DNA of 64,000 nt, taken from NCBI RefSeq assembly GCF_003352385.1, contig NZ_CP031243.1, positions 908,501 to 972,500 on the forward strand, given 5' to 3'. The DNA comes from Haemophilus haemolyticus. GTDB lineage: Bacteria > Pseudomonadota > Gammaproteobacteria > Enterobacterales > Pasteurellaceae. A program made the translations under genes and the position numbers. The first letter of the stretch is position 1, and each line of letters starts with the position of its first letter. The notes under the pieces were generated by a model that saw nothing but the letters and a program-made list of their open reading frames with translations, made no database searches and was not told the DNA's origin. Of the stretch, positions 7,488 through 20,530 are shown in pieces.

Positions 7488-8571
7488 ACTCGCATTATAT
7501 TGTCGCCCAGGTTTTGAGAAAGAAGTTGCTGCCGAGATCACCGATCAAGCAAGTAATTTAGGTGTATTTGGTTTTGCACGAGTACAAGATAATTCGGGCT
7601 ATGTCATTTTTGAATGTTATCAACCTGATGAAGCTGATCGCCTTGCTCGAGACATTCCTTTTAACCGTTTGATTTTTGCTCGTCAGATGATAGTTATTTC
7701 CGATTTATTGGAAGATTTAGATCCTGCTGATCGTATTAGTCCCATCGTGGCGGCGTTTGAAGAATTATCACAACAAATTAATTTTGCTCAATCTAGCGAG
7801 CTTTTTGTAGAAACTGCAGATACAAATGAAGCGAAGGAGCTTTCCACTTTTTGTCGTAAATTTACCGTGCCTTTACGTCAGGCATTGAAAAAACAAGGCT
7901 GGCTTTCGGCAAAAGCGACTCAAAAGAGCGGTCAATTTTTACATTGTTTTTTTGTAAAACCGAATTGCTGCTATGTGGGATATTCTTATGTGGATAATCA
8001 TTCTCCCCATTTTATGGGAATCCCTCGTTTAAAATTTCCAGCAGATGCGCCGAGTCGATCTACGTTAAAACTAGAAGAAGCTATTTTGACTTTTATTCCG
8101 CGTAAAGAAGAGAATAAACGTTTAAATGAAAATATGATTGGCGTTGATTTAGGGGCTTGCCCTGGTGGTTGGACGTATCAATTGGTCAAACGCGGTTTAT
8201 TTGTTTATGCAGTTGATCACGGAAAAATGGCGGCGAGTTTGCATGATACGGGGCGCATTGAACATTGCGCGGAAGATGGTTTTAAATTTCAACCCCCAAA
8301 AAGGAAAACAGTGGATTGGTTAGTCTGTGATATGGTGGAACAACCAAGCCGTATTTCGTTATTGATTGGCAAATGGTTGTTGAATGGTTGGTGCCGAGAA
8401 ACCATCTTCAATTTAAAATTACCCATGAAAAAACGTTATCAAGAAGTGATATTATGTTTAGAAAACTTGGCTGTTATGTTGGCGGAGCAGAATTTTAATT
8501 TTGATATTCAAGCAAAGCATTTATATCACGATCGTGAAGAAATTACGGTACATATAGCATTAAAATCTTGA
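7480..8571 (+). CDS. rlmM: 23S rRNA C2498 2'-O-ribose methyltransferase RlmM
   Basis: A 363-residue SAM-dependent methyltransferase that modifies C2498 in the peptidyl transferase region. The N-terminal half is THUMP-like (about 1-160). The C-terminal Rossmann domain carries the SAM motif '[15 protein letters not shown]' and an RrmJ-like catalytic set including '[11 protein letters not shown]' and '[10 protein letters not shown]'. The ATG at 7480 follows AAGAAG and overlaps the gcvA stop by 8 bp. An upstream in-frame start at 7420 lies inside gcvA and is unlikely. Confidence 0.93.
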   Translation: MNKLALYCRPGFEKEVAAEITDQASNLGVFGFARVQDNSGYVIFECYQPDEADRLARDIPFNRLIFARQMIVISDLLEDLDPADRISPIVAAFEELSQQINFAQSSELFVETADTNEAKELSTFCRKFTVPLRQALKKQGWLSAKATQKSGQFLHCFFVKPNCCYVGYSYVDNHSPHFMGIPRLKFPADAPSRSTLKLEEAILTFIPRKEENKRLNENMIGVDLGACPGGWTYQLVKRGLFVYAVDHGKMAASLHDTGRIEHCAEDGFKFQPPKRKTVDWLVCDMVEQPSRISLLIGKWLLNGWCRETIFNLKLPMKKRYQEVILCLENLAVMLAEQNFNFDIQAKHLYHDREEITVHIALKS

Positions 8572-8606
8572 GTGAATTGTTTTCATAACCAAAAAGGACG
8601 TCGCGA

Positions 8607-9776
8607 ATGAATTTACACGAATACCAAGCAAAACAACTATTTGAGCATCATGGATTACCCGTAAAAAATGGGGCGGTCTGTCAATCTATTGATGAAGTAG
8701 ATTTGGTACTTGCTCAACTTTCAGGCGATAAGTGGGCGGCGAAATGCCAAGTTCATGCTGGTGGGCGTGGTAAAGCAGGTGGCGTTAAATTAGTGCGCGA
8801 TGTAAAGGAAGCAAGCTCTTTTGCAGAAAAATGGCTAGGGCAACGTTTAGTCACTTTTCAAACGGATAAATCGGGTCAGCCAGTAAACCAGATTTATTTT
8901 GAAGAAACTTGCGATATTGATAAAGAATTTTATTTAAGTGCGGTTGTTGATCGCGCCTCTCAAAAAGTGGTGTTTATTGCTTCTCCTGCTGGTGGAATGA
9001 ATATTGAAGAAGTTGCGCAAAATTCACCGCACTTACTCCATAAAGTAACCATTGATCCTTTATTTGGAGGATTGCCTTATCAAGGCCGTGAATTGGCGTT
9101 TAAATTAGGGTTAAGTGGTGCGCAAAACAAACAGTTTACCGATATCTTTATGGGCTTATCTCGTTTGTTTTTAGAAAAAGATTTATCTTTAGTGGAAGTC
9201 AATCCACTTGTTCTAACTAAACAAGGCAATTTGGTTTGTCTAGACGCCAAAATATCTGTTGATGATAACGCTTTATTTCGCCATAAAGATCTCTTAGCAC
9301 TGCAAGATTTAACTCAAAATGATGCTCGTGAAGCAGAAGCTGAAAAATTCCAGTTAAACTATGTGGCTTTAGAGGGCGATATTGGTTGTATGGTAAATGG
9401 GGCGGGGCTGGCAATGGGCACCATGGATATTGTGAAACTCTATGGTGGGAAGCCTGCGAATTTTCTTGATGTGGGTGGTGGTGCAACGAAAGAACGGGTT
9501 GCTGAAGCGTTCAAAATCATTTTAACCGATCCTTCCGTTAAAGTGATTTTAGTGAATATTTTTGGGGGCATTGTTCGTTGTGATTTGATTGCTGAAGGCG
9601 TGATTGCTGCAGTAAATGAAGTGGGCGTGGGAGTGCCAGTGGTTGTGCGATTAGAAGGTACCAATGCTGAAATCGGTCGCCAAATTTTAGCGGAAAGCGA
9701 CGTTAATATTCTTACCGCACACAGCTTACAACAAGCCGCAGAATTAGCCGTGAATGCAGCAAAAGGAGAACACTAA
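8607..9776 (+). CDS. sucC: Succinyl-CoA synthetase beta subunit
   Basis: A 389-residue ATP-grasp protein ([16 protein letters not shown]), which binds nucleotide and, with SucD, interconverts succinyl-CoA and succinate with substrate-level phosphorylation. The grasp domain covers about 1-240, including '[18 protein letters not shown]'. The C-terminal flavodoxin-like domain holds '[17 protein letters not shown]' and '[12 protein letters not shown]'. AAGGACG precedes the ATG. The stop overlaps the sucD start by one base (TAATG), so translation is coupled. Confidence 0.97.
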   Translation: MNLHEYQAKQLFEHHGLPVKNGAVCQSIDEVDLVLAQLSGDKWAAKCQVHAGGRGKAGGVKLVRDVKEASSFAEKWLGQRLVTFQTDKSGQPVNQIYFEETCDIDKEFYLSAVVDRASQKVVFIASPAGGMNIEEVAQNSPHLLHKVTIDPLFGGLPYQGRELAFKLGLSGAQNKQFTDIFMGLSRLFLEKDLSLVEVNPLVLTKQGNLVCLDAKISVDDNALFRHKDLLALQDLTQNDAREAEAEKFQLNYVALEGDIGCMVNGAGLAMGTMDIVKLYGGKPANFLDVGGGATKERVAEAFKIILTDPSVKVILVNIFGGIVRCDLIAEGVIAAVNEVGVGVPVVVRLEGTNAEIGRQILAESDVNILTAHSLQQAAELAVNAAKGEH

Positions 9777-10657
9777 TGGCGATTTTAATTGATAAAAATA
9801 CCAAAGTGATTTGCCAAGGTTTTACTGGTGGACAAGGGACTTTTCATTCTGAACAAGCATTAGCCTACGGAACGCAATTAGTCGGTGGCGTATCACCAAA
9901 TAAAGGTGGAACCACGCATCTTGGTTTGCCTGTATTTAATACGGTTCGTGAAGCTGTCGAAAATACGGGGGCTACGGCGACAGTCATTTATGTGCCAGCA
10001 CCATTTTGTAAAGATGCCATAATTGAAGCCATTGATGCAGGGATTCAGTTAATTGTCTGCATAACTGAGGGCATCCCTACATTGGATATGCTTAAGGTGA
10101 AACAAAAATTAAATGAAACAGGCGTTGTGATGATTGGGCCAAATTGCCCGGGAGTAATTACACCTGATGAATGTAAAATCGGTATCATGCCGGGACACAT
10201 ACATAAAAAAGGCAAAGTGGGGATTGTTTCTCGTTCTGGTACTTTAACGTATGAAGCGGTAAAACAAACCACCGATGAAGGCTTTGGACAATCGACTTGT
10301 GTGGGTATTGGTGGAGACCCCATTCCAGGCTCTAGTTTTATTGATATTCTCGAAAGATTTCAGCAAGATCCCGAAACTGAAGCCATTGTGATGATTGGCG
10401 AGATCGGCGGTTCCGCAGAGGAAGAAGCGGCAACCTTCATAAAAGATAACGTCACTAAACCAGTAGTTGCCTATATTGCGGGTATCACTGCGCCAAAAGG
10501 TAAACGGATGGGACATGCGGGGGCCATTATTAGTGGGGGAAAAGGCACTGCCGCAGAAAAAATTGCAGCGCTTGAGGCCGCAGGTGTGACCTGTGTAAAA
10601 AGTCTCGCTGAAATTGGTGCAGCCTTGAGAAAGGTATTAAAATCATCTAAAAATTAA
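9776..10657 (+). CDS. sucD: Succinyl-CoA synthetase alpha subunit
   Basis: A 293-residue CoA-binding subunit. It shows the Rossmann N-terminus '[20 protein letters not shown]', the CoA-site block '[12 protein letters not shown]', and the phosphohistidine loop '[18 protein letters not shown]' with the catalytic His near residue 246. It is translationally coupled to sucC and closed by a strong terminator. An uptake signal lies just after the stop. Confidence 0.97.
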   Translation: MAILIDKNTKVICQGFTGGQGTFHSEQALAYGTQLVGGVSPNKGGTTHLGLPVFNTVREAVENTGATATVIYVPAPFCKDAIIEAIDAGIQLIVCITEGIPTLDMLKVKQKLNETGVVMIGPNCPGVITPDECKIGIMPGHIHKKGKVGIVSRSGTLTYEAVKQTTDEGFGQSTCVGIGGDPIPGSSFIDILERFQQDPETEAIVMIGEIGGSAEEEAATFIKDNVTKPVVAYIAGITAPKGKRMGHAGAIISGGKGTAAEKIAALEAAGVTCVKSLAEIGAALRKVLKSSKN

Positions 10658-10674
10658 CCGCACTTTAGTTTGAC

Positions 10675-10709
10675 AAGGCGTAGATTGACTCTCTACGCCT
10701 TTATTTTTA
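10675..10709 (+). terminator. Terminator of sucCD
   Basis: AAGGCGTAGA (10675-10684) pairs with TCTACGCCTT (10692-10701), followed by TTATTTTT. Confidence 0.85.
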
Positions 10710-10777
10710 TATGCTCGCCATTATAAAGTGAGCGCAAAACTGCTATAATCAGCGCACACTTTTTAAGGAAGAAACAC

Positions 10778-11401
10778 ATGAGCCAATTTTTCTATATCCA
10801 TCCTGAAAATCCACAAGCGCGCTTGATTAATCAAGCCGTAGAGATTTTACAAAAAGGCGGTGTGATTGTGTATCCGACGGATTCGGGATATGCCTTAGGC
10901 TGTATGATGGGCGATAAACATGCAATGGATCGTATTGTAGCGATTCGTAAATTGCCTGAAGGACATAATTTTACGTTGGTGTGTAGTGATTTGTCGGAAC
11001 TTTCAACTTACGCAACAGTGAGCAATACCGCTTATCGTTTGATTAAAAATAATACGCCAGGGCGTTATACTTTTATTCTTACTGCAACGAAAGAATTACC
11101 GCGTCGTTTAATGACATCAAAACGTAAAACCATAGGTTTACGCGTACCAGATAATAAGATCGCTTTAGATTTACTTTCAGCCTTAGGTGAGCCGATTTTA
11201 TCTTGTTCGTTAATGTTGCCAGGTGAAGAACATACTACGCAATCTGATCCTGAGGAAATTCGAGATCGTTTGGAACACCAAGTCGATTTAATTATTCATG
11301 GTGGATATTTAGGGCAAGAGCCTACAACAGTGGTGGATTTAACGGAAGAATCACCAGTGATTTTGCGCGAAGGAAGTGGAAGTACTGCTCCTTTTATTTA
11401 A
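10778..11401 (+). CDS. Sua5/YciO/YrdC family protein (YciO type)
   Basis: A 207-residue alpha/beta protein of the YrdC-like fold. 'GGVIVYPTDSGYALGC' near residue 28 and 'KRKTIGLRVPDN' near 113 are the conserved nucleotide and RNA-binding blocks. The length and opening SQFFYIHPENPQARL fit the YciO branch, not TsaC, the threonylcarbamoyl-AMP synthase. The cellular role of YciO is not settled. AAGGAAG precedes the ATG, and the gene reads toward rluB with a 47-bp gap. Confidence 0.85.
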   Translation: MSQFFYIHPENPQARLINQAVEILQKGGVIVYPTDSGYALGCMMGDKHAMDRIVAIRKLPEGHNFTLVCSDLSELSTYATVSNTAYRLIKNNTPGRYTFILTATKELPRRLMTSKRKTIGLRVPDNKIALDLLSALGEPILSCSLMLPGEEHTTQSDPEEIRDRLEHQVDLIIHGGYLGQEPTTVVDLTEESPVILREGSGSTAPFI

Positions 11402-11448
11402 CTTATAGACGCTTGTGAAAGCGACCTTTCCATTATTTAAGGAAAACA

Positions 11449-13504
<2,056 letters not shown>

Positions 13505-13532
13505 ATTAATTGTTGAAATTAAGTGATAGAGA

Positions 13533-13558
13533 AAAGGACGTTAAACGTCCTTTCTTAC
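13533..13558. terminator. Bidirectional terminator between cysB and the immunity-like gene
   Basis: AAAGGACGTT (13533-13542) and AACGTCCTTT (13544-13553) form a nearly perfect palindrome followed by T-rich sequence on the plus strand and TTTTCTC on the minus strand. Confidence 0.75.
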
Positions 13559-13560
13559 TC

Positions 13561-13953
13561 TTATTGTTCATTCTGATTTTGAAGTTTTTCTTGTTTTGAA
13601 TGATAAAAATAAAGATATATTAAACCAATTGGTGCAATAAAAATTGAGAATATAAAACAAATCGCCATTGTGATTAGTTTTGTTACAAGCATTAAAGGTG
13701 CATTAACGAAAAAAACATTATCACCTAAAATATATTCGATAATACTTTCATAAACGAATCTAGAATAAGGATATAATAATAAGCAGATTAATCCTAGGAT
13801 TGCATTTGTTACAAGAATAGATATTTTCCCAGTGTGATTATATCCGTTATAGCTTATAGCAACTATAAATATAAAGAATATTAAACCAAATAGAAATTGT
13901 CGAGTATAGTAAGCTTTTGATAATCCACCAAGTGTCTTAGACAAAAATGACAT
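13561..13953 (-). CDS. Membrane protein resembling colicin E1-type immunity proteins
   Basis: A 130-residue inner-membrane protein with hydrophobic segments at about 20-37, 44-67 and 84-117. It has the short-protein pattern remembered for colicin E1/microcin immunity proteins (PF03526 type): 'FLFGL' at the first segment, 'LLLYPYSRFVYESIIEYIL' where colicin E1 immunity has CPYSKYAIEYI, then NAPL before the third segment (NAPV in E1) and a basic polar tail. Such proteins block pore-forming colicins in the membrane. No colicin gene is beside it, so it would be an orphan immunity gene. AAGGAG sits 7 nt before the ATG. The similarity is from memory and needs a profile search. Confidence 0.55.
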   Translation of the reverse strand: MSFLSKTLGGLSKAYYTRQFLFGLIFFIFIVAISYNGYNHTGKISILVTNAILGLICLLLYPYSRFVYESIIEYILGDNVFFVNAPLMLVTKLITMAICFIFSIFIAPIGLIYLYFYHSKQEKLQNQNEQ

Positions 13954-14065
13954 GGTATCTCCTTATTCTTGAATTTATAGTCTCCCTCAGTCTAACTTAC
14001 ATCGTAAATAAGTGCAATTTATTTATGTATAAAGGTGTATTGTGCATATTTGATTAATGCACTTG

Positions 14066-15130
14066 TTACAATAAAAATAAATGTGGTACCAAGTTCATGA
14101 CGATCACTGTCGCGATAGAAAGTAATAATCTTGATGCGCCAAAAATAAAACCACGATTAGTGCCATTATCAAATTTCACTAATAAGTTTGCCATCGCCGT
14201 GAGGGCATACACTTCAATGACTGTAAAAATGACAAGATAGGCATAGGCGGAAAATACGGAAAGATAACGTAAAGTGATAAACCAAGGTACGATAATTCCA
14301 ATAGCCAACAGAGGGGCAACCCATGCTGCTTGTCTGATCGTTAAATTAATTTTTCTGGAAAAATAGCTTTGTAATAGCACGGTGAGTAAGCCGTTGCCAA
14401 ATAGTGCTATCGGCGAATGTTCAGGCATGCCAAGTTTATTGTTAAATAAAAAAGGAAAAATGACAAAGAAAGAGCTCGCAATGGCAAGAGGTAAAAAGAG
14501 CATTAAATGCACCATGAGAAATTCTTTTGTAATAATTTCTTTGATTTGTGTAAAGCGAAATTTTACCAACGTTTGTAAGGTTTGAATTTGATAGAAAGGC
14601 TTCACCATTAAGGCAAATAATATGGCTTCCATTGAAAAACAGACCCAAATGAGTAAGTCGATATGTTCGTATTTAATAAATGGAATGACTAAAAGCGGCG
14701 CAAACATAGATGACATGGAGGTCACTTTTAGATATTTCCCTTGCAAGCGCGTTTTTTCTTTGTATTCATCCCCAGCCAGCACAAGTAAGCAGGCTTTGGC
14801 ATTGGTTCCAAATAAGCAACTACCTAAACCAAAACAAGTGGTCGCAATAAGGAGCAATAAATAATTATCTGCTGCGAGAAAGAAAATATAAGCTATTACA
14901 TCTAAAAAACAGCCGAGCAACATCATTTTGGCTAAACCATAACGATCGCCCCAAATACCGGCAAGAATGGAAAGGGCTTGGTTTGAGAAAAAGAGTAGTG
15001 ATAAGGAAAAGGCAATTTCGCTGTTGCTCAATCCTTTACTTTGTAGATAAATCAGAAATACCGTTTGCACAGAAAAAAATGCAAGGGTGGAAAAGAAACG
15101 CCGAGTAAGTAAAAGTTTTTGTAAATTCAT
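14066..15130 (-). CDS. Major facilitator superfamily transporter
   Basis: A 354-residue polytopic membrane protein with about ten to eleven hydrophobic segments. After the second segment it has the loop 'GIWGDRYGLAKMMLLG', a variant of the MFS motif A (GxxxDRxGRR). This is short for MFS (usually near 400), with a compact second half. The substrate cannot be inferred. The start at 15130 (MNLQKLLLTRRFF) lacks a strong ribosome binding site. Its stop lies about 110 bp before the immunity-like gene on the same strand. Confidence 0.8.
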   Translation of the reverse strand: MNLQKLLLTRRFFSTLAFFSVQTVFLIYLQSKGLSNSEIAFSLSLLFFSNQALSILAGIWGDRYGLAKMMLLGCFLDVIAYIFFLAADNYLLLLIATTCFGLGSCLFGTNAKACLLVLAGDEYKEKTRLQGKYLKVTSMSSMFAPLLVIPFIKYEHIDLLIWVCFSMEAILFALMVKPFYQIQTLQTLVKFRFTQIKEIITKEFLMVHLMLFLPLAIASSFFVIFPFLFNNKLGMPEHSPIALFGNGLLTVLLQSYFSRKINLTIRQAAWVAPLLAIGIIVPWFITLRYLSVFSAYAYLVIFTVIEVYALTAMANLLVKFDNGTNRGFIFGASRLLLSIATVIVMNLVPHLFLL

Positions 15131-15188
15131 AGAGTCAAATGATAAAAAAGAAAAGCACGCGTTGAATAACGCGCGCCGTGAATTTTAT

Positions 15189-15227
15189 AAGTGCGGTTGA
15201 AATTGATATTAAAATTTTACCGCACTT
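15189..15227. terminator. Inverted uptake-signal hairpin between prmB and the MFS gene
   Basis: AAGTGCGGT (15189-15197) faces ACCGCACTT (15219-15227). It lies 3-7 bp past the prmB stop, the usual position of uptake-signal terminators. Confidence 0.6.
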
Positions 15228-15233
15228 GAAAGA

Positions 15234-16178
15234 TTAAAACAGATCGTGATATTTCACTAAATCTTTACGCTGAATAGCAAATACGCCTAGTCCGCCATTT
15301 TTAAGCTCTACCCATTCAAATGGTACATCTGGATATTGCTCAATTAAGCTCACCATGCTATTGCCCACTTCACACACCAACACGCCATTTTCAGTTAAGT
15401 AATCTGGCGCTTGTTTTAAAATTTGTTTGGTTATGTTTAAGCCATCATGACCAGAACCTAAGGCTAACTCTGGTTCAAAATGGAATTCTTCTGGCATATC
15501 GGCGAGATCTTCTTCGTCCACATAAGGTGGATTGGTCACGATAAGATCGTATTTTTGTCCCAAAATATTTTCAAATAAGTTTGATTGAATCGGGAATACG
15601 CGATGTTCTAATTGATGGCGTGAAATATTGATCTCAGCGACATTAAGTGCATCAACTGATAAATCGACAGCATCTACTTCCGCATTTGGGAAAGCATAAG
15701 CACAAGCAATGGCAATACAGCCACTGCCTGTGCATAGATCGAGAATATGATTCGGCTCTTGTGAAATTAAATCTTCAAAGCGATCTTGAATTAAAGCACT
15801 AATTGGAGAACGCGGAATAATGGTTCGTTCATCGACATAAAATTCGTGACCGCAGAACCAAGCACTATTTGTTAAATATGCCACCGGTACGCGTTGTTCG
15901 ATTCGGGTTAATACAAGTTGAACTAAGGTTTCTTTTTCAGATGGGGTTAATCGACTGTTAAATAATTCGGTAGGTAAATCAATCGGTAAATGTAAGCCAC
16001 TTAAAACGAGTTGCAGGCTTTCATCCCAAGGATTATCGTGCCCTTGCCCGAAGTAAATATCGGATCGATTGAGAATGCTATACGTCCAACGCAGAAAATC
16101 TTGGATGGTTTGCAGTTCGTTTGCAACATTATCTTCCAAGATAGTTGCAACTAATTCTTGGTTATGTGAGGTTTCCAT
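15234..16178 (-). CDS. prmB: Ribosomal protein L3 glutamine N5-methyltransferase PrmB
   Basis: A 314-residue HemK-family methyltransferase that methylates a glutamine of uL3 during 50S assembly. Features are an N-terminal helical domain (about 1-100), the SAM motif '[19 protein letters not shown]', and the catalytic NPPY in '[14 protein letters not shown]'. PrmB is chosen over PrmC by the '[15 protein letters not shown]' block, the length and the neighbouring smrB, which is divergent from prmB as in E. coli. Confidence 0.93.
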   Translation of the reverse strand: METSHNQELVATILEDNVANELQTIQDFLRWTYSILNRSDIYFGQGHDNPWDESLQLVLSGLHLPIDLPTELFNSRLTPSEKETLVQLVLTRIEQRVPVAYLTNSAWFCGHEFYVDERTIIPRSPISALIQDRFEDLISQEPNHILDLCTGSGCIAIACAYAFPNAEVDAVDLSVDALNVAEINISRHQLEHRVFPIQSNLFENILGQKYDLIVTNPPYVDEEDLADMPEEFHFEPELALGSGHDGLNITKQILKQAPDYLTENGVLVCEVGNSMVSLIEQYPDVPFEWVELKNGGLGVFAIQRKDLVKYHDLF

Positions 16179-16307
16179 CGCATTTCTCCATAAAAGTGAG
16201 TAGAAAAGTTAGCATAAAATTCGGTATGAAAATTTGGCGTAGTTATACCACAGATGAGAATGTAGAACTATGATATGATACGCAAAATTTGAAATTAATG
16301 AGAAAAA

Positions 16308-16811
16308 ATGCAAGACGAATTTGATTTATTCCGTGCGGAAACCAAAGGCATTAAGCCAATTAAACAAGATACTTTTGTTACCCCTCGTCAAAAACGTGAT
16401 CAGAAAAAAATAGAATTGAAAGAATTACGAGCGAAAGAAGATACATTGTTCTATTTTTCTGATGAATATGAGCCGTTACTGAATGAGCATGATGGCGTTG
16501 TGAAATATTTACGTGATGGGGAAGATTCCCATTTATTAAAACAACTTCGTCGTGGAGATTTTTCGCCAGAATTGTTTTTAGATTTACATGGTTTAACCCG
16601 TGAACAAGCTAAGCAAGAATTAGCCGCACTTTTACTGGCTTGTGAAAATGAGCATGTTGATTGTGCCAGTATAATGACGGGCTATGGCACCTTTACATTG
16701 AAAAAACAAATTCCACGTTGGCTAGTACAACATCCTAAAGTGCGGGCATTACATCAAGCGCCAAGAGAATGGGGCGGTGAAGCCGCAATTTTGATTTTGG
16801 TTGATTTGTAA
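16308..16811 (+). CDS. smrB: Smr-domain protein SmrB (ribosome rescue endonuclease family)
   Basis: A 167-residue protein with an N-terminal basic helix and a C-terminal Smr domain. SmrB in E. coli cleaves mRNA between collided ribosomes. The LDLHG motif is intact at 91-95. The second motif, usually HGxG, here reads TGYG at 124-127 (SIMTGYGTFTLKKQ), so its first His is replaced. The remaining C-terminal block 'PRWLVQHPKVRALHQAPREW' is typical SmrB. It is divergent from prmB, and a 13-bp tandem duplication follows the stop. Confidence 0.88.
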   Translation: MQDEFDLFRAETKGIKPIKQDTFVTPRQKRDQKKIELKELRAKEDTLFYFSDEYEPLLNEHDGVVKYLRDGEDSHLLKQLRRGDFSPELFLDLHGLTREQAKQELAALLLACENEHVDCASIMTGYGTFTLKKQIPRWLVQHPKVRALHQAPREWGGEAAILILVDL

Positions 16812-16835
16812 AAAAACGTTATAAAAAAACGTTAT
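16810..16835 (+). repeat. 13-bp perfect tandem duplication after smrB
   Basis: AAAAAAACGTTAT occurs twice in direct succession (16810-16822 and 16823-16835), starting inside the smrB stop codon and leading into a terminator. It looks like a slippage duplication. Confidence 0.8.
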
Positions 16836-16838
16836 AAA

Positions 16839-16883
16839 AAAATACCGCACTTTTACTGCCAGTGGCAAAGTGCAGTATTTTCT
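16839..16883. terminator. Bidirectional terminator between smrB and pta
   Basis: AATACCGCACTTT and AAAGTGCAGTATT pair with one mismatch. One arm is a perfect uptake signal and the other a degenerate one. T tracts follow on both strands. Confidence 0.75.
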
Positions 16884-16901
16884 TTTATGTTTTTACTTGA
16901 A

Positions 16902-19037
16902 CTATTGTGTCGCTTGAATTGCGGTTAAGGCAATTGTGTACACAATATCATCAACTAAGGCACCGCGAGATAAGTCATTGACTGGTTTGCGCATACCTTG
17001 AAGCATTGGGCCAATAGACACTAAATCTGCAGAACGTTGTACTGCTTTGTAAGTGGTGTTACCAGTATTTAAGTCAGGGAATACGAATACTGTTGCTTTA
17101 CCTGCTACTGGTGAATTTGGTGCTTTAGAGCGAGCTACATCTTCCATCACAGCCGCATCGTATTGTAATGGGCCGTCGATTAATAAATCAGGGCGTTTTT
17201 CTTTCGCAATACGAGTTGCTTCTTTCACTTTTTCTACATCAGCACCGCTACCAGATGTACCCGTTGAGTAAGAAATCATCGCGACTTTTGGATCAATACC
17301 AAATGCTTTCGCTGAATCCGCAGATTGAATTGCGATTTCAGCAAGTTGTTCTGCAGTTGGATCTGGGTTTACCGCACAGTCACCATAAACAAGTACTTGA
17401 TCTGGTAATAACATAAAGAAGATAGAAGAAACAATTGAACTACCTGGTGCAGTTTTGATGATTTGCATTGGTGGGCGAATGGTGTTTGCAGTCGTGTGAA
17501 CGGCCCCAGATACTAAACCATCCACTTCATTTGCTTCTAACATCATGGTACCAAGCACGACGGTATCTTCCAATTGTTCACGAGCAGCAGTTTCAGTCAT
17601 ACCTTTAGCTTTACGTAATTCAACTAAACGAGCAACATAGTTTTCACGAACATCTGCTGGGTTAATGATTGTAATGCCTTTACCTAATTTAACACCTTGT
17701 GCTTCTGCAACACGTTGAACGGATGCTGGATCTGCTAAAAGCACACATTCCGCAATGCCACGTTCTGCACAAAGTACGGCAGCTTTGATGGTACGAGGTT
17801 CATCACCTTCAGGAAGCACAATGCGTTTTTTCGCAGCACGAGCAAGTTCGGTCAATTGGAAACGGAATGCTGGCGGGGATAAACGACGTAAACGAGTAGA
17901 ATCCGCAACTAAGTTATTGATAAAGTCAGCATTAAAGTGTTGGCTAGTGTATTGTTTGATGTTTTCAATACGCTCTTTATCATCAACGGGTACTTCAAGA
18001 TTGAAGTTTTGTAAATTTAATGCTGTTTGCCAGGTGTTACCTTCAATACGGAAGATTGGTAATTTTGCTTTTTCAAAAGCCGGTTGGCAAAGTTTATTGA
18101 TTTGAGCATCAATTTTGTAACCACCAGTTAATAAAAGGCCACCGATTTCAATACCATTTGACGCTGCAAGAGCGGCTGCCACAAGTACATCTGGACGATC
18201 TGCTGAAGCGACTAATAAGCTACCTGCACGGAAATGCTCAACCATATTTGGTAAACTTCTTGCGCAGAAAGTGATACCACGGATACGACGGTTAATATCT
18301 CCTTCAGTGATAATGGATGCACCTAAGTATTTCACTAAATCGATCGCACGTGTTGCGATTAAATCTGCAGACCAAGGCACACAAGCTAATAATTTGATTG
18401 AGCTATTTGCAAATAATTTGCTCACTTCTGCTTCACATGCATGGCTATGTTGGAATGAATCAAAAATTTCAGCAAGATCAGGGCGTGTACGACCAGATTC
18501 ATCAACGGGTGCATTAAATTTGTTTACAACTACGCCTAAAAGATTTGGATTGTTTTTACCACCAAATAGAGAGGCTGCAGCTTCTACACGATCTTTTAAT
18601 TCGGTTGGGGTTTCAGTTGCAGGTGCTGCAACTAATACGATTTCAGCATCTAATGCTTGTGCAATTTCATAGTTGATGCTATTTGCGTAACCGTGTTTTC
18701 TTGTTGGAATTAAGCCTTCAACCACAACAATATCGTTGTTTTTAGTTAATTGTTGGTGATTTGCCACAATTTTTTCTAACAACACATCTGATTGATTTTG
18801 ACCGATTAATGATTCAGCAACGCTTAACATAAACGGTTCAGAAGTTTCAAGGGTAGTGCTGGTGCGAATGATAGAGGTTGTACGATCCAGTTTATCTTCA
18901 CCTGTGCTTGGTTGAGAAACAGGTTTCATAAAACCAACTTTTGCGCCTTTTTGTTCAAGAGAATGGATTAATCCCAGACTAATGCTAGTTAAACCCACGC
19001 CTGTGCTTACAGGGATAAGGATAATCGTGCGAGACAT
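16902..19037 (-). CDS. pta: Phosphate acetyltransferase
   Basis: A 711-residue long-form Pta converting acetyl-CoA and phosphate to acetyl phosphate. Residues 1-220 resemble the BioD-like P-loop region ([20 protein letters not shown]), about 220-340 the DRTGG region ('LLTGGYKID'), and about 380-711 the catalytic PTA/PTB domain ('[20 protein letters not shown]', '[16 protein letters not shown]', '[20 protein letters not shown]'). It lies downstream of ackA on the same strand with a terminator hairpin between them, so pta probably receives read-through transcription. Confidence 0.97.
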   Translation of the reverse strand: MSRTIILIPVSTGVGLTSISLGLIHSLEQKGAKVGFMKPVSQPSTGEDKLDRTTSIIRTSTTLETSEPFMLSVAESLIGQNQSDVLLEKIVANHQQLTKNNDIVVVEGLIPTRKHGYANSINYEIAQALDAEIVLVAAPATETPTELKDRVEAAASLFGGKNNPNLLGVVVNKFNAPVDESGRTRPDLAEIFDSFQHSHACEAEVSKLFANSSIKLLACVPWSADLIATRAIDLVKYLGASIITEGDINRRIRGITFCARSLPNMVEHFRAGSLLVASADRPDVLVAAALAASNGIEIGGLLLTGGYKIDAQINKLCQPAFEKAKLPIFRIEGNTWQTALNLQNFNLEVPVDDKERIENIKQYTSQHFNADFINNLVADSTRLRRLSPPAFRFQLTELARAAKKRIVLPEGDEPRTIKAAVLCAERGIAECVLLADPASVQRVAEAQGVKLGKGITIINPADVRENYVARLVELRKAKGMTETAAREQLEDTVVLGTMMLEANEVDGLVSGAVHTTANTIRPPMQIIKTAPGSSIVSSIFFMLLPDQVLVYGDCAVNPDPTAEQLAEIAIQSADSAKAFGIDPKVAMISYSTGTSGSGADVEKVKEATRIAKEKRPDLLIDGPLQYDAAVMEDVARSKAPNSPVAGKATVFVFPDLNTGNTTYKAVQRSADLVSIGPMLQGMRKPVNDLSRGALVDDIVYTIALTAIQATQ

Positions 19038-19064
19038 AGTTAAACCTTAATGTATATATGTTAT

Positions 19065-19093
19065 AAATAAAAACTGCCGAAAAATTCGGCAGC
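19065..19093 (-). terminator. Hairpin between ackA and pta
   Basis: CTGCCGAA (19074-19081) pairs with TTCGGCAG (19085-19092). On the minus strand it runs into TTTTTATTT, so it should reduce ackA transcription entering pta. Confidence 0.75.
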
Positions 19094-19104
19094 TTGTTGT
19101 TAAA

Positions 19105-20310
19105 TTAGAAACAAAGTTTCGCGGTATCTTGTGCGATAACTAATTCTTCGTTAGTTGGAAGAACAATCGCTTTAAATGCTGAATCATCAGTGGTGATTAC
19201 GCCATCTTTACCGAAGCGTGCCGCAAGATTGCGGTCGTGATCCACTTTAATACCAAATAATTTCAAGTGATTTAATGCCAATTCACGAACGTGTGCTGAG
19301 TTCTCACCAATGCCACCAGTGAAAGCAATCGCATCTAAGTGATCATCACCTAATACAGCCATATAAGCACCGATATATTTCGCTAAACGATAGCTGTATA
19401 CATCTAAAGCGCGTTTTGCTTCTGGTTTAGATGTGTCATCGTAGTTATCTTCAGCATAACGGCAGTCGCTTGTTACTTCAGTTAAACCTAAAAGACCAGA
19501 TTTTTTCACTAAAGTCTCTTCGATTTGTTCCATAGACATACCTAAAGTTTTGTATAGGTAGAATACGATTGCAGGGTCGATATCACCACAACGAGTGCCC
19601 ATGACTAAACCTTCTAACGGAGTTAAGCCCATTGATGTATCGATACATTTACCGTTACGCACAACAGAAACAGAACCACCATTACCTAAGTGACAAATAA
19701 TCGTATTGACTTGGTCTGCAGGTTTACCTACATATTCAGCGACTTCACGAGAAACGAAGTAGTGGCTAGTACCGTGTGCACCGTAGCGACGAACGCCATG
19801 TTCTTTATATAAAGAGTATGGAAGGGCATAAAGGAATGCTTCTTCAGGCATGGTTTGGTGGAATGCCGTATCAAAAACTACCACGTTTTTATCTTTTAAG
19901 TGTGGGAATGCGTTGAATGCTTCGCGAATACCGATTAAGTGTGCTGGATTGTGAAGTGGCGCAAATTGTGCAGCATCTTCAATACCTTTAACGACTTCAT
20001 CCGTTACGATAACTGATTGGGTGTATTTTTCACCACCATGTACGATACGGTGACCAATTGCCGCGATAGAGTTTTTAAGCTCATCTGTCATGATATTAGA
20101 CGCGATAAAGTTAAGTGCTTCTGTATGAGCTGCGCCTGCACCTAAATCTGCGTTACCTTTCTCACCATTGAGTTTCCATTTGATACGAGCTTCTGGTAAG
20201 AAAAATGCTTCCGCTAAGCCGGATAATTTTTCTTCACCTGTTGCAGGATCAAGAATTGCAAATTTTAGTGAAGAACTACCACAGTTAAGGATAAGAACAA
20301 GTTTTGACAT
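19105..20310 (-). CDS. ackA: Acetate kinase
   Basis: A 401-residue ASKHA-fold kinase that makes ATP and acetate from acetyl phosphate. Diagnostic blocks are '[18 protein letters not shown]', '[16 protein letters not shown]', '[15 protein letters not shown]', '[17 protein letters not shown]' and '[17 protein letters not shown]'. The ATG at 20310 (MSKLVLILN) is chosen over an upstream in-frame start at 20400 because the family begins here. It forms the overflow acetate pathway with pta. Confidence 0.97.
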   Translation of the reverse strand: MSKLVLILNCGSSSLKFAILDPATGEEKLSGLAEAFFLPEARIKWKLNGEKGNADLGAGAAHTEALNFIASNIMTDELKNSIAAIGHRIVHGGEKYTQSVIVTDEVVKGIEDAAQFAPLHNPAHLIGIREAFNAFPHLKDKNVVVFDTAFHQTMPEEAFLYALPYSLYKEHGVRRYGAHGTSHYFVSREVAEYVGKPADQVNTIICHLGNGGSVSVVRNGKCIDTSMGLTPLEGLVMGTRCGDIDPAIVFYLYKTLGMSMEQIEETLVKKSGLLGLTEVTSDCRYAEDNYDDTSKPEAKRALDVYSYRLAKYIGAYMAVLGDDHLDAIAFTGGIGENSAHVRELALNHLKLFGIKVDHDRNLAARFGKDGVITTDDSAFKAIVLPTNEELVIAQDTAKLCF

Positions 20311-20471
20311 GGGAACCCTATATTTGATTAAAGTTAATGGAAATCCATCTTGTAGATAGACTGAAAAAATCTGGCATAGGATACACCTTTTGCTAAACAA
20401 AATAAATTCATCCGAGCATAAAAAGACAACGATTTATGGAACTTTTTGAAAAATTAAACTTTTTCAGTAAG

Positions 20472-20501
20472 GTGACAATTTCAGGCAAACTGGGGTATGA
20501 T
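20472..20501 (+). promoter_or_regulatory. Probable yfbV promoter
   Basis: GTGACA (20472-20477), 18-bp spacer, TATGAT (20496-20501), about 30 bp before the start codon. An uptake signal overlaps the transcribed leader. Confidence 0.5.
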
Positions 20502-20530
20502 AAGTGCGGTTGTTTTTTAAAGGTGTTTTT

